Source of the DNA: Micrococcales bacterium
GTDB lineage: Bacteria > Actinomycetota > Actinomycetes > Actinomycetales > WQXJ01
Assembly: GCA_009784895.1 (NCBI GenBank)
Contig: WQXJ01000014.1
Location: 1-48,609 of the forward strand
Direction: 5' to 3'
DNA: 48,609 nt
The notes below the pieces were generated by a model. That model ran no database searches. It was not told the origin of the DNA and saw nothing but the letters and a program-made list of their open reading frames with translations. The position numbers were made by a program, and so were the translations under genes. Numbering within the stretch: the first letter of the stretch is position 1; every line of letters begins with the position of its first letter. Positions 33,079 through 41,061 of the stretch are shown in pieces.

Positions 33079-33516
33079 TTGCATGACGAACGTGGTTCCA
33101 AGCTGAGACTTACTCCGAGCCCAGAGGAAGTCTTTGACCGGTTGCCCGGTGCCCGCGCAGAACGGGTGGATCTAGACATCGTGCTACTGCGGGACCTACT
33201 GGGCCGTGATGTTGAAGAAAAGGCGTTGCGCACGTCGCGGCTTTTTGTTGAGGTCCAAGGCGGGTGGGCCCCGAGCAACGGTGGCGTTTTGGTTGGATGC
33301 ACTCACCTAGAGGCGTTTCTGCCTCACGCCTGGGAACAGTGCGCTCGGTTCCGCGGGCCGCGTAGGCGGGGCGTTGTCGACAAGGCCAACATTCCGAACC
33401 TTTTTCAGGATGGTTTGAGGATGGACGCCGTACCTCTCAGCCAAGACGGCGACAGGGCGCCGCTGGTGAAGTCGGCGAGCATCGCGGTCACCTCTTTGGC
33501 GCTCGTTTATGTTTGA
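33079..33516 (+). CDS. Doubtful ORF between the MazEF module and the VapBC remnant
   Basis: An open frame of 145 codons begins MHDERGSKLRLTPSPEEVFD. Its first part (to about residue 60) has a protein-like mix of charged and hydrophobic residues; the rest is less convincing. It has no recognised domain, no clear ribosome-binding site, and overlaps a minus-strand helix-turn-helix remnant (33307-33500) that looks more genuine. Treat as unproven. Confidence 0.2.
   Translation: MHDERGSKLRLTPSPEEVFDRLPGARAERVDLDIVLLRDLLGRDVEEKALRTSRLFVEVQGGWAPSNGGVLVGCTHLEAFLPHAWEQCARFRGPRRRGVVDKANIPNLFQDGLRMDAVPLSQDGDRAPLVKSASIAVTSLALVYV
33307..33500 (-). pseudogene. Helix-turn-helix fragment of a recombinase or transposase-like protein
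   Basis: The minus-strand frame reads DARRLHQRRPVAVLAERYGV then HPQTILKKVRNVG, ending at a TAG (33309-33307). The AERYGVHPQTILKK part looks like the HTH of resolvase-type recombinases or small regulators. The frame opens after a TAA (near 33522) and offers no ATG or GTG start, so the N-terminal part is missing. Family assignment is tentative. Confidence 0.4.
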
Positions 33517-33522
33517 AGTTTT

Positions 33523-33711
33523 TTAGAGCAGGCAGCGTAGGTGCCGCCTATCTCGCGGCTGCAAGGCAGGTTCAATGCGCTTGTCCAGCGTGACCAGTTG
33601 CCCGCCACGCGATGCGGCCAGACCAAGCAGGTGGAAGTCGGTTACCTGCCGGTGTCCAGTCATCCGGACAGAGGCCATATGGCATCCATTGTCTGGCCAA
33701 TTGGCAGCCAC
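33523..33711 (-). pseudogene. Deleted copy of the VapBC locus (C-terminal VapC remnant)
   Basis: The minus frame encodes MTGHRQVTDFHLLGLAASRG, then GQLVTLDKRIEPALQPRDRR, nearly identical to the end of the intact PIN toxin at 35598-36026. Its first residues (MAANWPDNGCHMASVR) match sequence upstream of the intact antitoxin (36339 downward). Comparing 33526-33815 with 35602-36580 shows that about 550 bp were lost at a junction within ATCCGGAC (near 33664), fusing DNA upstream of vapB to the end of vapC. No active toxin can be made. Confidence 0.82.
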
Positions 33712-33839
33712 TAGTCAGCCGCCGATTGCCGAGCCACCATGCAAGCCGGAGTCGCGGTTGGACTGTGCTGCGAGACCTCGGACTCGCGTGTTGGTGGAGC
33801 ATTGTTGGCTGGCCGGCTCTGTGCCTTGCCTCTAGCCGC

Positions 33840-33999
33840 CTCGACGTGGTATGCCAGTACCGCTGGTCTGTCGGCGCATTTCGCTCATCACGAGAACGCA
33901 GCGGAAACGACATCGGTTCGCCTCGCACGGTTCACTCTCGCGCATGAACTCGGGCATTCTTTGGCCTATGAATACTTATCTGACCCGTTTGCCCATTGA
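33840..33999 (+). pseudogene. Fragment of an ImmA/IrrE-like metalloprotease
   Basis: The plus frame reads VRLARFTLAHELGHSLAYEY and stops soon after. ARFTLAHELGH with the zinc-binding HExxH motif is typical of ImmA/IrrE proteases, which cleave phage-type repressors. No upstream N-terminal part is present; the frame continues back into the duplicated VapBC sequence. It is therefore a broken remnant, and the match rests on a short motif. Confidence 0.4.
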
Positions 34000-34460
34000 T
34001 CTCCAATGCCCCGCGGTTGTTTTGATCGGCCGCCACAGGGCTCAACAGGCTTGTGGCCTGCTGGTTTACGTTCTTCGACCGGGTTAGAGCACCGGCTATT
34101 CAAGTATTCTCGCCTGATTTCGGTACTTTACTGATGATATTCAGAGCACGCCAATTCCCGCTCCAAAGCCCACGACGGAGAGTCCCAACAGTGCATAATC
34201 GCATCAGTAATGAATTATCTCGCGTAATCCCCAATGTGCATCATTTGCCAGGCGGCAACGACCAATACGGTTGCATGTCAATAGTTCACTTCTTTCGCAA
34301 TCGAATACATTCTGAATTGGGTATCATCGCAGGTCACAGGTGTGATGGACCCTAGTGTTTGCACCGGAGAGGCGCGAGTTAGGGCGTCTCTGATAACAAG
34401 ATCTGGAATAGTCGAGCGCATTAGTCCCAAGTGGGTACAAAGGCAAGTTGGCCAATTGGC
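34000..34460. other. AT-richer stretch without a supported gene
   Basis: Base composition is clearly lower in GC than the rest of the window, especially at 34080-34330. Open frames on both strands are short and lack ribosome-binding sites or recognisable motifs. Together with the flanking remnants this suggests decayed foreign DNA. Confidence 0.5.
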
Positions 34461-34670
34461 ATGACGTATCACGGTCCCGCAACCGAACCCACCACTGAGC
34501 AGGGCGTTTACTCCGCGAGGGTCTTCCGTGTAACCAATTGTGAGACTTGTGCCGGGGCTGCGACCAAGAAACGCAAGGCAAGCATGCCCCCGATGCGTTC
34601 TATTCAGTGGGAGAATGGAACCCGGGAAGGGCGGTTGATCTTGTCGGATGGGCCGCCCCCTCCCGGGTAG
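34461..34670 (+). CDS. Possible small protein of unknown function
   Basis: A 69-codon frame from ATG 34461 reads MTYHGPATEPTTEQGVYSAR and contains NCETCAG, a possible Cys pair. It ends within a strong inverted repeat (34621-34667). No ribosome-binding site is clear, and I recognise no family. Confidence 0.2.
   Translation: MTYHGPATEPTTEQGVYSARVFRVTNCETCAGAATKKRKASMPPMRSIQWENGTREGRLILSDGPPPPG
34621..34667. other. Large GC-rich stem-loop in the island
   Basis: CCCGGGAAGGGCGG (34621-34634) pairs with CCGCCCCCTCCCGGG (34653-34667) with one bulge. No T-run follows on the plus strand. It precedes the 94-codon ORF and may control its mRNA, or be an end of a lost element. Confidence 0.5.
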
Positions 34671-34702
34671 ACAGAACCACCTCCAAGGGAAGGGCTCATA
34701 CC

Positions 34703-34987
34703 ATGAGTATAGGACTGTTTGTACGTGGGTTGGATGGCGGGGCAACTGGAGATTGCAGCCCGACTTTCGATCGCGTAGCAGGTAATGCCCAACGACTTGG
34801 GTTCGGTGGGTCGTTCGGCTCGTCTCCCCCGATGGCGTACGCGGGTGTTACCCGGCTGGTTCCGCGATTCGAGCAAGACCCCCTGCCGGACGGAGGTCCG
34901 GTAGGCACCGGAAATGAAAGACCTAACAGAAGTCGGTTGGTTCGGCTTACGAGTTCGATGACTGGGTGGGTGGCAACATGGGACTAG
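34703..34987 (+). CDS. Small ORF of unknown function (94 codons)
   Basis: The frame begins MSIGLFVRGLDGGATGDCSP. GGGAAGGG lies about 9 nt before the ATG, which favours translation. The product is rich in Gly, Pro and Arg and shows no membrane segment or known domain. Its end overlaps the next small ORF by 10 nt, and a terminator lies downstream at 35371, so the small ORFs could form one transcript. Confidence 0.35.
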   Translation: MSIGLFVRGLDGGATGDCSPTFDRVAGNAQRLGFGGSFGSSPPMAYAGVTRLVPRFEQDPLPDGGPVGTGNERPNRSRLVRLTSSMTGWVATWD

Positions 34988-35139
34988 GCGCGTTAGCGGT
35001 GATCGCTTCGGCTGTTGCGCCCGTAGTGTGCTTCGTTTCTCTGGTTGCCTTGTGCGCATACATTGTGAGACGGTCTGGTGGGACTAGGGGTCTGAAGGAT
35101 CTCGCGGGAGTAATCCAGGCCTGGCGACGGCACAAGTGA
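34978..35139 (+). CDS. Possible small membrane protein (53 aa)
   Basis: The frame reads MGLGALAVIASAVAPVVCFV then SLVALCAYIVRRSGGTRGLK. A single hydrophobic segment (about 3-30) is followed by a basic, possibly amphipathic tail ending QAWRRHK. G-rich sequence (GGGTGGGTGG) precedes the ATG. Such short proteins can be holin-like, toxin-like or of unknown role; nothing here decides. It is the most protein-like of the small ORFs in the island. Confidence 0.4.
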   Translation: MGLGALAVIASAVAPVVCFVSLVALCAYIVRRSGGTRGLKDLAGVIQAWRRHK

Positions 35140-35245
35140 ATCAGAGCATCAGTCAACCCATGACGCCGTCCCTGTACCGGCGCTCCGGCCTTCAAAACGA
35201 GACGCCGAAGGCTGTGGGCCGTGCAATGTCGAGTTCCTGGCGGTC

Positions 35246-35356
35246 ATGGAAGTAACAGCCAATCTGGTGCTGAGCCTGGTCGGCACCGCCAGCTCAATCA
35301 ACCGTCCGATTTGGTGCAATGCTGCGGAATCTGAAAACCGCAATCGGTCAGGGTAA
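35246..35356 (+). CDS. Possible 36-residue peptide before a terminator
   Basis: A frame from ATG 35246 reads MEVTANLVLSLVGTASSINR and ends in TAA 15 nt before a strong terminator. No clear ribosome-binding site (GGCGG at 6 nt). The placement is suggestive only. Confidence 0.2.
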   Translation: MEVTANLVLSLVGTASSINRPIWCNAAESENRNRSG

Positions 35357-35370
35357 TGCCTTCGCTCCGA

Positions 35371-35404
35371 GGGGCCCGCCATATTGGGTTATTTGGCGGG
35401 CCCC
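35371..35404. terminator. Strong stem-loop, probable terminator of the small-ORF group
   Basis: GGGGCCCGCC (35371-35380) and GGCGGGCCCC (35395-35404) form a perfect 10-bp stem with a 14-nt loop. Only a short TT follows, so it is a stem-loop with weak T-run. Confidence 0.6.
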
Positions 35405-35597
35405 TTGGCTTGCGGGATGCAGGTTGGCAATTGGTTGTCTCGCCACATCACGACGCAGCCGGGGAATGGTGCCGGTGTGGCGGCTCCTTGGGAGGTGAGG
35501 CGTCCTTTGATGCACCGGATCTCGGTTGCCTTCATGGCGTGGTCGTGCCACCACCGGGAATCAGTACGCGACGGAATCAACATCACCACGCTCATGC
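35405..35597. other. Spacer before the VapBC module
   Basis: No gene is supported. Plus-strand and minus-strand frames cross it but have no recognisable motif. The homology with 33526 onward begins only at about 35600. Confidence 0.35.
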
Positions 35598-36026
35598 TCA
35601 AAGCAGGCAGCAGAGGTGCCGCCTGTCTCGCGGCTGCAAGGCAGGCTCGATGCGCTTGTCCAGTGTGACCAGTTGCCCACCGCGCGATGCGGCCAGATTG
35701 AGCAGGTGGAAGTCGGATACCTGCCGGTGTCCAGTCATGCGGGCAGTGTCTATGCCGGGAGCATCCAGTGATGCTTGTTCGGCCCAGAACTGGTGCTGCC
35801 TCCGGCGCCGAACACGAGCTAGAGCCGCCAGTGCATCCACAATCGAGGCTCCAGAGTTGACAGCCGGATTTGACAAGAGGCGGACCAAACCTTGCTCGGT
35901 TGTTGCGCAAGTAGCGAAGTGATCAGCGGACCGCAGCCAGCCCAGAGCCAGGTCATGGTGCTGGTGGTTCGCCAGATGGGCGGCTACCAACAGGTTGATA
36001 TCAGGCAAGAACACTGCGCTAGCCAC
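35598..36026 (-). CDS. PIN-domain ribonuclease toxin (VapC-like)
   Basis: The product has 142 residues from GTG 36026. VFLPDINLLVAAHLANHQHH carries the first PIN Asp (D9), TTEQGLVRLLSNPAV the conserved Glu, and MTGHRQVSDFHLLNLAASRG the later Asp, with GQLVTLDKRI at the end. VapC toxins cut tRNA or rRNA, with Mg2+. The HxxA-W and HxLLxLA pattern is common in mycobacterial VapC. It overlaps the antitoxin stop by 8 nt. A deleted copy lies 2 kb away at 33523-33711. Confidence 0.9.
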   Translation of the reverse strand: MASAVFLPDINLLVAAHLANHQHHDLALGWLRSADHFATCATTEQGLVRLLSNPAVNSGASIVDALAALARVRRRRQHQFWAEQASLDAPGIDTARMTGHRQVSDFHLLNLAASRGGQLVTLDKRIEPALQPRDRRHLCCLL

Positions 36027-36276
36027 CAGCCTGCTCCTGGTGCAGCTCCAGATCCTCTTGCGCCAACAGGTTGGCTACATCATCGGTTGTCACGGGTGGC
36101 CCAGGCGGATGGAAGACCAAGAAATCCTCATTGGATGACTCCATAGCGTCGGCCCGTTCTACGAGCCGGGTAATGGTGGCTGCTTTTGGTTCCCCAGGCA
36201 AACCGTGTTGCTGCAGGATCACGGACAGGCGCGGTGTCTCGGTGAGGTGGATCCGACGTCGCGAGGCAGCAGGCAT
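36019..36276 (-). CDS. VapB-like antitoxin
   Basis: The product has 85 residues from ATG 36276. RRRIHLTETPRLSVILQQHG is a basic N-terminal DNA-binding part and the acidic C-terminus (TTDDVANLLAQEDLELHQEQ) should cover the toxin. Starts at 36285 or 36339 are possible. TACTAT ends 7 nt before 36276 on the minus strand and would make a leaderless mRNA, so 36276 is preferred; the 36285 ATG lies inside that box. The partner PIN gene overlaps its 3' end. Confidence 0.75.
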   Translation of the reverse strand: MPAASRRRIHLTETPRLSVILQQHGLPGEPKAATITRLVERADAMESSNEDFLVFHPPGPPVTTDDVANLLAQEDLELHQEQAGG

Positions 36277-36393
36277 GGCAGCCATAGTACACCGGACAGA
36301 GGCCAGATGGCATCCATTACTTGGCGAATTGGCAGCCATTGGTCAGCCGCCGAGGCTGCCGAGCCACCGTGCAGCCGGAGTCGCGGTTGGACG

Positions 36394-36563
36394 GTGCTGC
36401 GAGACCCCGGACTCGCGTGTGGCCAGTGTGCTGCGAAACCCCGGACTGGCGTGTGGCCAGTGTGCTGCGAGACCCCGGACTGGCGTGTGGCCAGTGTGCT
36501 GCGAAACCTCGGACTCGCGTGTGGCCAGTGTGCTGCGAAACCTCGGACTGGCGTGTTGGTGGA
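36394..36563. repeat. Five tandem copies of a 34-bp repeat upstream of tig
   Basis: Units start at 36394, 36428, 36462, 36496 and 36530 (core GTGCTGCGAAACCCCGGACT, then GGCGTGTGGCCA) with a few base differences. As 34 is not a multiple of three and all frames repeat alike, the array is noncoding. One single unit occurs in the duplicated locus near 33764. It lies between vapB (minus) and tig (plus). Confidence 0.92.
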
Positions 36564-36581
36564 GCATTGTTGGCTGGCCGG

Positions 36582-36587
36582 TAGACT
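36582..36587 (+). promoter_or_regulatory. Candidate -10 box of tig
   Basis: TAGACT lies just after the end of the sequence shared with the 33.5-kb copy (which ends GGCTGGCCGG). No good -35 box at normal distance (TTGGTG at 36556 is 20 bp away). Confidence 0.35.
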
Positions 36588-36652
36588 AGGCGGGCTCTGC
36601 CCGCGCCGTCGTGTCGCGGGCAGCAGTTGCGCCAGACCTACCGGAGGATTCA

Positions 36653-38092
36653 GTGCCAGTGAAAAGCGCCGTCGAAACCTTGGAATCGACCAAGGTGAAA
36701 CTAACCGTCGACGTGGCCTACGCCGACCTCAAGCCCGCCATCACCAAGGCCTACAAGGAAATTGCCGGCCAGGTCAACGTGCCCGGTTTCCGCAAAGGGC
36801 ACGTTCCAGCCAGGGTGATTGACGCCCGCTTTGGCCGCGGCGTGGTGATGGAGCAAGCCATTAACGACTCGCTCAGTGACTGGTACCGCCAGGCCCTGGA
36901 CCAGCACAAACTCTTCCCAATGGCGCAGCCAGAGGTCGACATCACCTCCGAACCGCCGCTTGACGCCGACGAACCGGAGATGACCTTCACCGCGGTGGTT
37001 GAGGTCCGCCCAGAGATCAAGCTGCCTAGCTTGGGCGGGATCGAGGTCACCGTACCGGTGGTCACTATCAGCGACGAGCAGGTCGAAATGGCCCTAGATG
37101 CCCTCAGAGAGCGTTTCGGCAGCCTAAAGACAGTCGACCGCCCGGCACAAGACGGCGACTTCGTCACAATCGACCTCAAAGCCGAAAAGGGCGAGCAGGA
37201 AATCGACTCGGTCAGTGGCATCTCCTACCAGATCGGCTCGAAAGACCTAGTTGACGGCCTTGATGAGGCCCTGACCGGCCTATCAGCCGACGAAACCACC
37301 AGCTTCGAAACCGAAATGGCTGGCGGCGAGCACGCCGGCGAAAACGCCTTGGTCACCGTCACACCGACGGCCGTCAAGGAACGCGAGTTACCCGACCTTG
37401 ACGATGACTTTGCCCAGGAAGTCAGCGAGTTCGACACCCTCGAAGAGCTCAGAAAAGACGCCCGCATTCGCCTAGAACAGCAGGTCGAACGCGACCAAGT
37501 GGTTTTGGCCCAAGACAAGTTGGTCGAAACGCTGTTAGAGCAGACCGACTTCGAAGCCCCCAAAGGCGTAGTAGAGCAAGACGCCAAGAACCAACTCAGC
37601 AAGGCCGGCAAAGAGGACGACGAAGAAGCCCTCGAGGCCGCGCTGAGGGATTCGGCCAAAGCCGTGCGGACTCAGCTACTGCTGGACGCCATGGTCGAGT
37701 ACCTCCAGGTCACAGCCAACCAAGGCGAGCTCACCGGCTTCATTGTCCAAACCGCCCAGCGCTACGGTATGGACCCGAACCAGTTCCTCCAGACCGCAGC
37801 TGACCATGGCGAGCTGCCCCAGTTCTACGCTGAACTGGTTCGGTCAAAGGCCTTGGTCAAGGCGTTGCGTCAGGTCAAGGTCCAAACCGAGGCTGGAGAT
37901 GTTATCGACATTGAGGCCAAACTGGGCCCGGAGCAAGTCGAAGAACCCCAAGGTGAAGGCGAGCTGGTCGAGCCGGCTGAGGAATCCGGCATCGGGCAAG
38001 AGGGTTACATCGAAGACCTAACGGCGGATCTGGGACAAGGCGAGCTTGACCAGTTGGCCATCGAAATTGGCGGCCCCGAGGAAGACAACTAA
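36653..38092 (+). CDS. tig: Trigger factor (ribosome-bound prolyl isomerase chaperone)
   Basis: The product has 479 residues from GTG 36653, with GGAGG 5 nt upstream; the longer frame from 36611 is less likely. The N-terminal ribosome-binding domain carries GQVNVPGFRKGHVPARVIDA with the GFRxGxxP motif. The middle FKBP-like isomerase domain follows (GDFVTIDLKAEKGEQEIDSV, LVDGLDEALTGLSADE), then the helical C-terminal chaperone arms. The last 45 residues are acidic (EEPQGEGELVEPAEE), a tail often seen in actinobacteria. It helps nascent chains fold. The gene begins the tig-clpP1-clpP2 cluster, a common arrangement. Confidence 0.95.
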   Translation: MPVKSAVETLESTKVKLTVDVAYADLKPAITKAYKEIAGQVNVPGFRKGHVPARVIDARFGRGVVMEQAINDSLSDWYRQALDQHKLFPMAQPEVDITSEPPLDADEPEMTFTAVVEVRPEIKLPSLGGIEVTVPVVTISDEQVEMALDALRERFGSLKTVDRPAQDGDFVTIDLKAEKGEQEIDSVSGISYQIGSKDLVDGLDEALTGLSADETTSFETEMAGGEHAGENALVTVTPTAVKERELPDLDDDFAQEVSEFDTLEELRKDARIRLEQQVERDQVVLAQDKLVETLLEQTDFEAPKGVVEQDAKNQLSKAGKEDDEEALEAALRDSAKAVRTQLLLDAMVEYLQVTANQGELTGFIVQTAQRYGMDPNQFLQTAADHGELPQFYAELVRSKALVKALRQVKVQTEAGDVIDIEAKLGPEQVEEPQGEGELVEPAEESGIGQEGYIEDLTADLGQGELDQLAIEIGGPEEDN

Positions 38093-38220
38093 CGACCCTT
38101 GGGCAGCCGGCATCACACCAGCTGCGCTTTTAGTGAAACCAGAACCGCCGGGGCCAAGACGGCCAGCGGCAAGGCATTAGGGTCATGATGGACCCGGTAG
38201 AACAACCAAGGGGGGAGCGC

Positions 38221-38877
38221 GTGAGCGGACCATTGGCGGCAGCCGCCGAGGGCGGCAACATGGGCCTAAACGATGTCATCTTCAACCGTTTGCTCAAGGA
38301 ACGCATCATCTGGCTCGGGGCCGAGGTCCGCGATGACAACGCCAATATGATCTGCGCCCAGATGATGTTGCTGGCGGCCGAAGACCCAGCGCGGGACGTC
38401 CACCTCTACATCAACTCGCCCGGCGGCTCAATCACCGCCGGCATGGCGATTTACGACACGATGCAGTACATCGCACCGGACGTGGCCACCGTGGCCGTGG
38501 GCGTGGCCGCTTCGATGGGGCAGTTCCTGCTGTCCTCCGGCACGCCGGGCAAACGCTACGCCACGCCGCACGCCCGGGTGATGATGCATCAACCCTCGGG
38601 CGGGATTGGCGGCACGGCCACCGACATCCGCATCAACGCCGAGCTGATTCTGCATATGAAACGCCAGCTAGCGGAGCTAACCGCGGCCCAAACCGGCAAA
38701 ACGGTGGACCAGATCAACGCCGATGCCGACCGCGACCGCTGGTTTACAGCCGAAGAGGCGCTGAAGTACGGCTTCATTGACCACGTCGTCACCCACACCA
38801 GCGCGATTGGCGGGCCAGGTGGAGCCGGGGCTGCGACCAGCGGTGATGGCAAAGGTCGAAAGGGGGCCGGCAAGTGA
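38221..38877 (+). CDS. clpP1: ClpP1 protease subunit
   Basis: The product has 218 residues from GTG 38221, preceded by GGGGGGAG. Met codons at 38185 and 38188 would give a 12-residue longer protein, but TAGGGT (38178-38183) could be the -10 box, which favours 38221. [20 protein letters not shown] is the oligomer/oxyanion region, [14 protein letters not shown] holds the catalytic Ser, and [11 protein letters not shown] the catalytic His. The Asp is in [12 protein letters not shown]. ClpP forms tetradecameric barrels that degrade unfolded proteins fed by ClpX or ClpC. Actinobacteria usually have two different subunits, both here. The stop overlaps the clpP2 start as GTGA. Confidence 0.92.
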   Translation: MSGPLAAAAEGGNMGLNDVIFNRLLKERIIWLGAEVRDDNANMICAQMMLLAAEDPARDVHLYINSPGGSITAGMAIYDTMQYIAPDVATVAVGVAASMGQFLLSSGTPGKRYATPHARVMMHQPSGGIGGTATDIRINAELILHMKRQLAELTAAQTGKTVDQINADADRDRWFTAEEALKYGFIDHVVTHTSAIGGPGGAGAATSGDGKGRKGAGK

Positions 38878-39557
38878 GGCTCGACCCGGCTTCGACCTAC
38901 GGTTGGCTGCGCCCTGTGGCGGCGCGCCCCGTTTCGCCCAGTGCGCGGTACGTTTTGCCTACCTTTGAAGAACGCACTCCCTATGGTTTCAAACGGCAAG
39001 ACCCCTACGCCAAGCTGTTTGAGGATCGGATTGTTTTTCTGGGCGTGCAAATCGACGACGCTTCGGCTGACGATGTCATGGCGCAGCTGCTGGTGCTCGA
39101 ATCACAGGATCCGCACCGCGATATCACCATGTACATCAACTCGCCCGGCGGGTCGATCACGGCTTTGACCGCCATCTACGACACAATGCAGTACGTCACG
39201 CCCCGGATCCAGACGGTCTGTTTGGGCCAAGCGGCTTCCGCCGCCGCCGTGGTACTGGCCGCCGGCACGCCCGGGCTACGCTTGGCCTTGCCCAATGCGC
39301 GAGTTCTGATTCACCAACCGGCATTTGAAGGTGGTGTTTACGCTCAGGCCAGTGACATCGAAATCCAGGCCCAAGAGATTCTGCGGATCCGGGAATGGTT
39401 GGAGCAGACCATTGCCAAACACTCCAAGCGGACGCCAGAACAGGTGCGCGAGGACATCGAACGCGACAAAATCCTGACGGCTGAACAGGCTTTGGAATAC
39501 GGCATGATCGACCAGGTGTTGCAGAGCCGCAAGGCGCCGGTCGAGCCGTCCACCTAA
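38874..39557 (+). CDS. clpP2: ClpP2 protease subunit
   Basis: The product has 227 residues from GTG 38874. [40 protein letters not shown] (catalytic Ser) and [11 protein letters not shown] (His) are all present, with [18 protein letters not shown] at the end (Asp). An N-terminal stretch of about 25 residues ([15 protein letters not shown]) precedes the conserved ERTPYG box and may be a propeptide. With ClpP1 it should form the mixed ClpP1P2 particle known from mycobacteria. The 4-nt overlap with clpP1 suggests tight coupling, fitting equal amounts of each subunit. Confidence 0.93.
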   Translation: MRLDPASTYGWLRPVAARPVSPSARYVLPTFEERTPYGFKRQDPYAKLFEDRIVFLGVQIDDASADDVMAQLLVLESQDPHRDITMYINSPGGSITALTAIYDTMQYVTPRIQTVCLGQAASAAAVVLAAGTPGLRLALPNARVLIHQPAFEGGVYAQASDIEIQAQEILRIREWLEQTIAKHSKRTPEQVREDIERDKILTAEQALEYGMIDQVLQSRKAPVEPST

Positions 39558-39574
39558 AGCTGGTTGGTCTGGGT

Positions 39575-39925
39575 TTGTTTGTTGGGATTGGCCTCGACGT
39601 GGTCGAGGTGGCGCGGTTTGCCCGGGCCTTGAGGCGCGCTCCACGGCTGGCCGAAAAGCTCTTTGTCGAAACTGAACGTTCGCTGCCGCTGCGCTCGCTG
39701 GCGGCCCGCTTCGCCGCCAAAGAAGCGCTGGCCAAAGCCCTGGGCGGTCCCGAGGGCCTGCGCTGGCATGACTGCTGGGTCATCAACGACGAGGCCGGCC
39801 GGCCCGAGCTGAAAATCCAAGGTAGCGTTGCGGCTGCCCTAGTTGATCAGGGCATTGGCCGCCTGCATTTGTCGCTGAGCCACGACGGCGGCCTGGCGGT
39901 CGCCATTGTCGCAGCCGAGGCCTAG
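39575..39925 (+). CDS. acpS: Holo-[acyl-carrier-protein] synthase
   Basis: The product has 116 residues. [18 protein letters not shown] has the metal-binding Asp, and [15 protein letters not shown] the Glu and Lys of the second AcpS motif; [16 protein letters not shown] closes the family pattern. It transfers phosphopantetheine from CoA to acyl carrier protein. The start is a TTG at 39575, 17 nt after clpP2; no ATG or GTG is in frame near the N-terminus. The family normally begins I-GIGxD, so little can be missing. A stem-loop (39939-39956) follows the stop. Confidence 0.9.
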   Translation: MFVGIGLDVVEVARFARALRRAPRLAEKLFVETERSLPLRSLAARFAAKEALAKALGGPEGLRWHDCWVINDEAGRPELKIQGSVAAALVDQGIGRLHLSLSHDGGLAVAIVAAEA

Positions 39926-39938
39926 AGACCGGCTCCCT

Positions 39939-39956
39939 GACCGGCTCAGGCCGGTC
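39939..39956 (+). terminator. Stem-loop after acpS
   Basis: GACCGGC (39939-39945), TCAG, GCCGGTC (39950-39956). Perfect 7-bp stem without a T-run; terminator role is possible. Confidence 0.4.
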
Positions 39957-39970
39957 CATCCCTGGGGTGG

Positions 39971-40019
39971 GCGCATCGTGTGGCGTCGTTGTATCAAAAC
40001 GGCGCATCGAGTGGCGTCG
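39971..40019. repeat. Direct repeat in the acpS-pabC spacer
   Basis: GCGCATCGTGTGGCGTCG (39971-39988) and GCGCATCGAGTGGCGTCG (40002-40019) differ at one base and are 31 bp apart. The spacer 39926-40200 has no supported gene. Confidence 0.7.
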
Positions 40020-40188
40020 AAGTATTGTTTCAATCGCCATCACCGGAGCGTCTTCGCTGGTCCCTCGCCTGGTCACTTCGTGTGAAACGAGAAAACGACG
40101 CCATTGGATTGGGCGAAACGATAGAAGTGCCACGTTTGATGCCGGCGGGCGGGTGCGCCCCCTGACGCCGCGCCTCAGGGCTTTCGCC

Positions 40189-40194
40189 TAGGGT
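40189..40194 (+). promoter_or_regulatory. -10 box of the lyase-nnr-alr-tsaE operon
   Basis: TAGGGT ends 6 nt before ATG 40201, implying a leaderless mRNA. No convincing -35 box. Confidence 0.45.
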
Positions 40195-40200
40195 GGGGGT

Positions 40201-41061
40201 ATGAGCTTTAGTGACGGGCAAGCCATCATGTGGGTTGATGGGGATTTGGTGCCGGCCGGGCAGGCCACGATCCCGGCGCTGGACCACGGCTTGACAGTTG
40301 GAGACGGTGTCTTTGAGGCGGTCAAAGTGCGTGGCGGCAAGGCCTTTGCGTTGCGGCCGCATTTGGCGCGGATGGCTCGATCAGCTGCCGGCTTGCGCCT
40401 GCCGTTCCCGGGCGAACAGGCCGTTGACCAGGCCTGCCAGGCAGTGCTCAACGCCAACGCCAGTCTGCTGGTCAATAGCATGGCGATTCTGCGTATTACT
40501 CTGACCGCCGGTGTCGGTGAGGTCGGGTCCGGCCGGATCAGCGGGGCCAGCCCACGATTGTTGATCACGTTGACCCATCACGCACCGCGGCCGCCCACCA
40601 CCAGCTGTATCACCGTGCCGTGGCAACGAAACACCCACGGTGCCCTGACCGGTCTGAAGACTACCTCTTACGCTGAAAACGCCTTGGCCCTGGCCATGGC
40701 GCGCGAAGCCAACGCCACCGAGGCCCTATTCGCCAACAGCGAAGGCCAACTGTGTGAGGGCACCGGCTCCAATGTCTTTTTGGTGTTGGACGGCCGGCTG
40801 CTGACGCCGCCGCTGAGCGACGGCTTGCTGGGCGGCATAACTCGCCAGCTAGTTCTTGATTGGTCCAACGCGGTCGAAGAGTCAGTCCCGATGCAGGCGT
40901 TATTCGAGGCTAGCGAGGTGTTCTTGACGTCGACTGGACGTGACGTGCAGGGTGTCACAGCGATAGACTCGAAGCCAGTGTCCGATGCTGCCCTGGGACC
41001 TGTAACGGCGCAGGTCGCCCAGGTGTTTGCAGAGGGGGAGGCAAAGTTCGATGATTCCTAG
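40201..41061 (+). CDS. pabC: Fold-type IV PLP enzyme, probably 4-amino-4-deoxychorismate lyase
   Basis: The product has 286 residues. ALDHGLTVGDGVFEAVKVRG, the PLP-lysine region LTGLKTTSYAENALALAMA, and LCEGTGSNVFLVLDGRLLTP belong to the aminotransferase class IV family. The HGLTVGDGVFE start and length favour PabC, which releases pyruvate from aminodeoxychorismate to give 4-aminobenzoate for folate. A D-amino acid or branched-chain aminotransferase cannot be excluded; ilvE is a separate, longer paralogue at 10.4 kb. The stop lies 11 nt inside the next gene. It may start the operon that runs to tsaE. Confidence 0.8.
   Translation: MSFSDGQAIMWVDGDLVPAGQATIPALDHGLTVGDGVFEAVKVRGGKAFALRPHLARMARSAAGLRLPFPGEQAVDQACQAVLNANASLLVNSMAILRITLTAGVGEVGSGRISGASPRLLITLTHHAPRPPTTSCITVPWQRNTHGALTGLKTTSYAENALALAMAREANATEALFANSEGQLCEGTGSNVFLVLDGRLLTPPLSDGLLGGITRQLVLDWSNAVEESVPMQALFEASEVFLTSTGRDVQGVTAIDSKPVSDAALGPVTAQVAQVFAEGEAKFDDS

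Noticed and set aside
34703-35356. Lanthipeptide or other modified-peptide cluster
   Set aside because: No modification enzyme, transporter or recognisable leader peptide is present; only small unknown ORFs.
36394-36563. CRISPR array
   Set aside because: The 34-bp units abut directly with no unique spacers, and no cas genes are nearby.
36205-36822. 205-codon plus-strand ORF over the tandem repeats
   Set aside because: It is repeat-generated, runs antisense to vapB at its left, and overlaps the true tig start in another frame.
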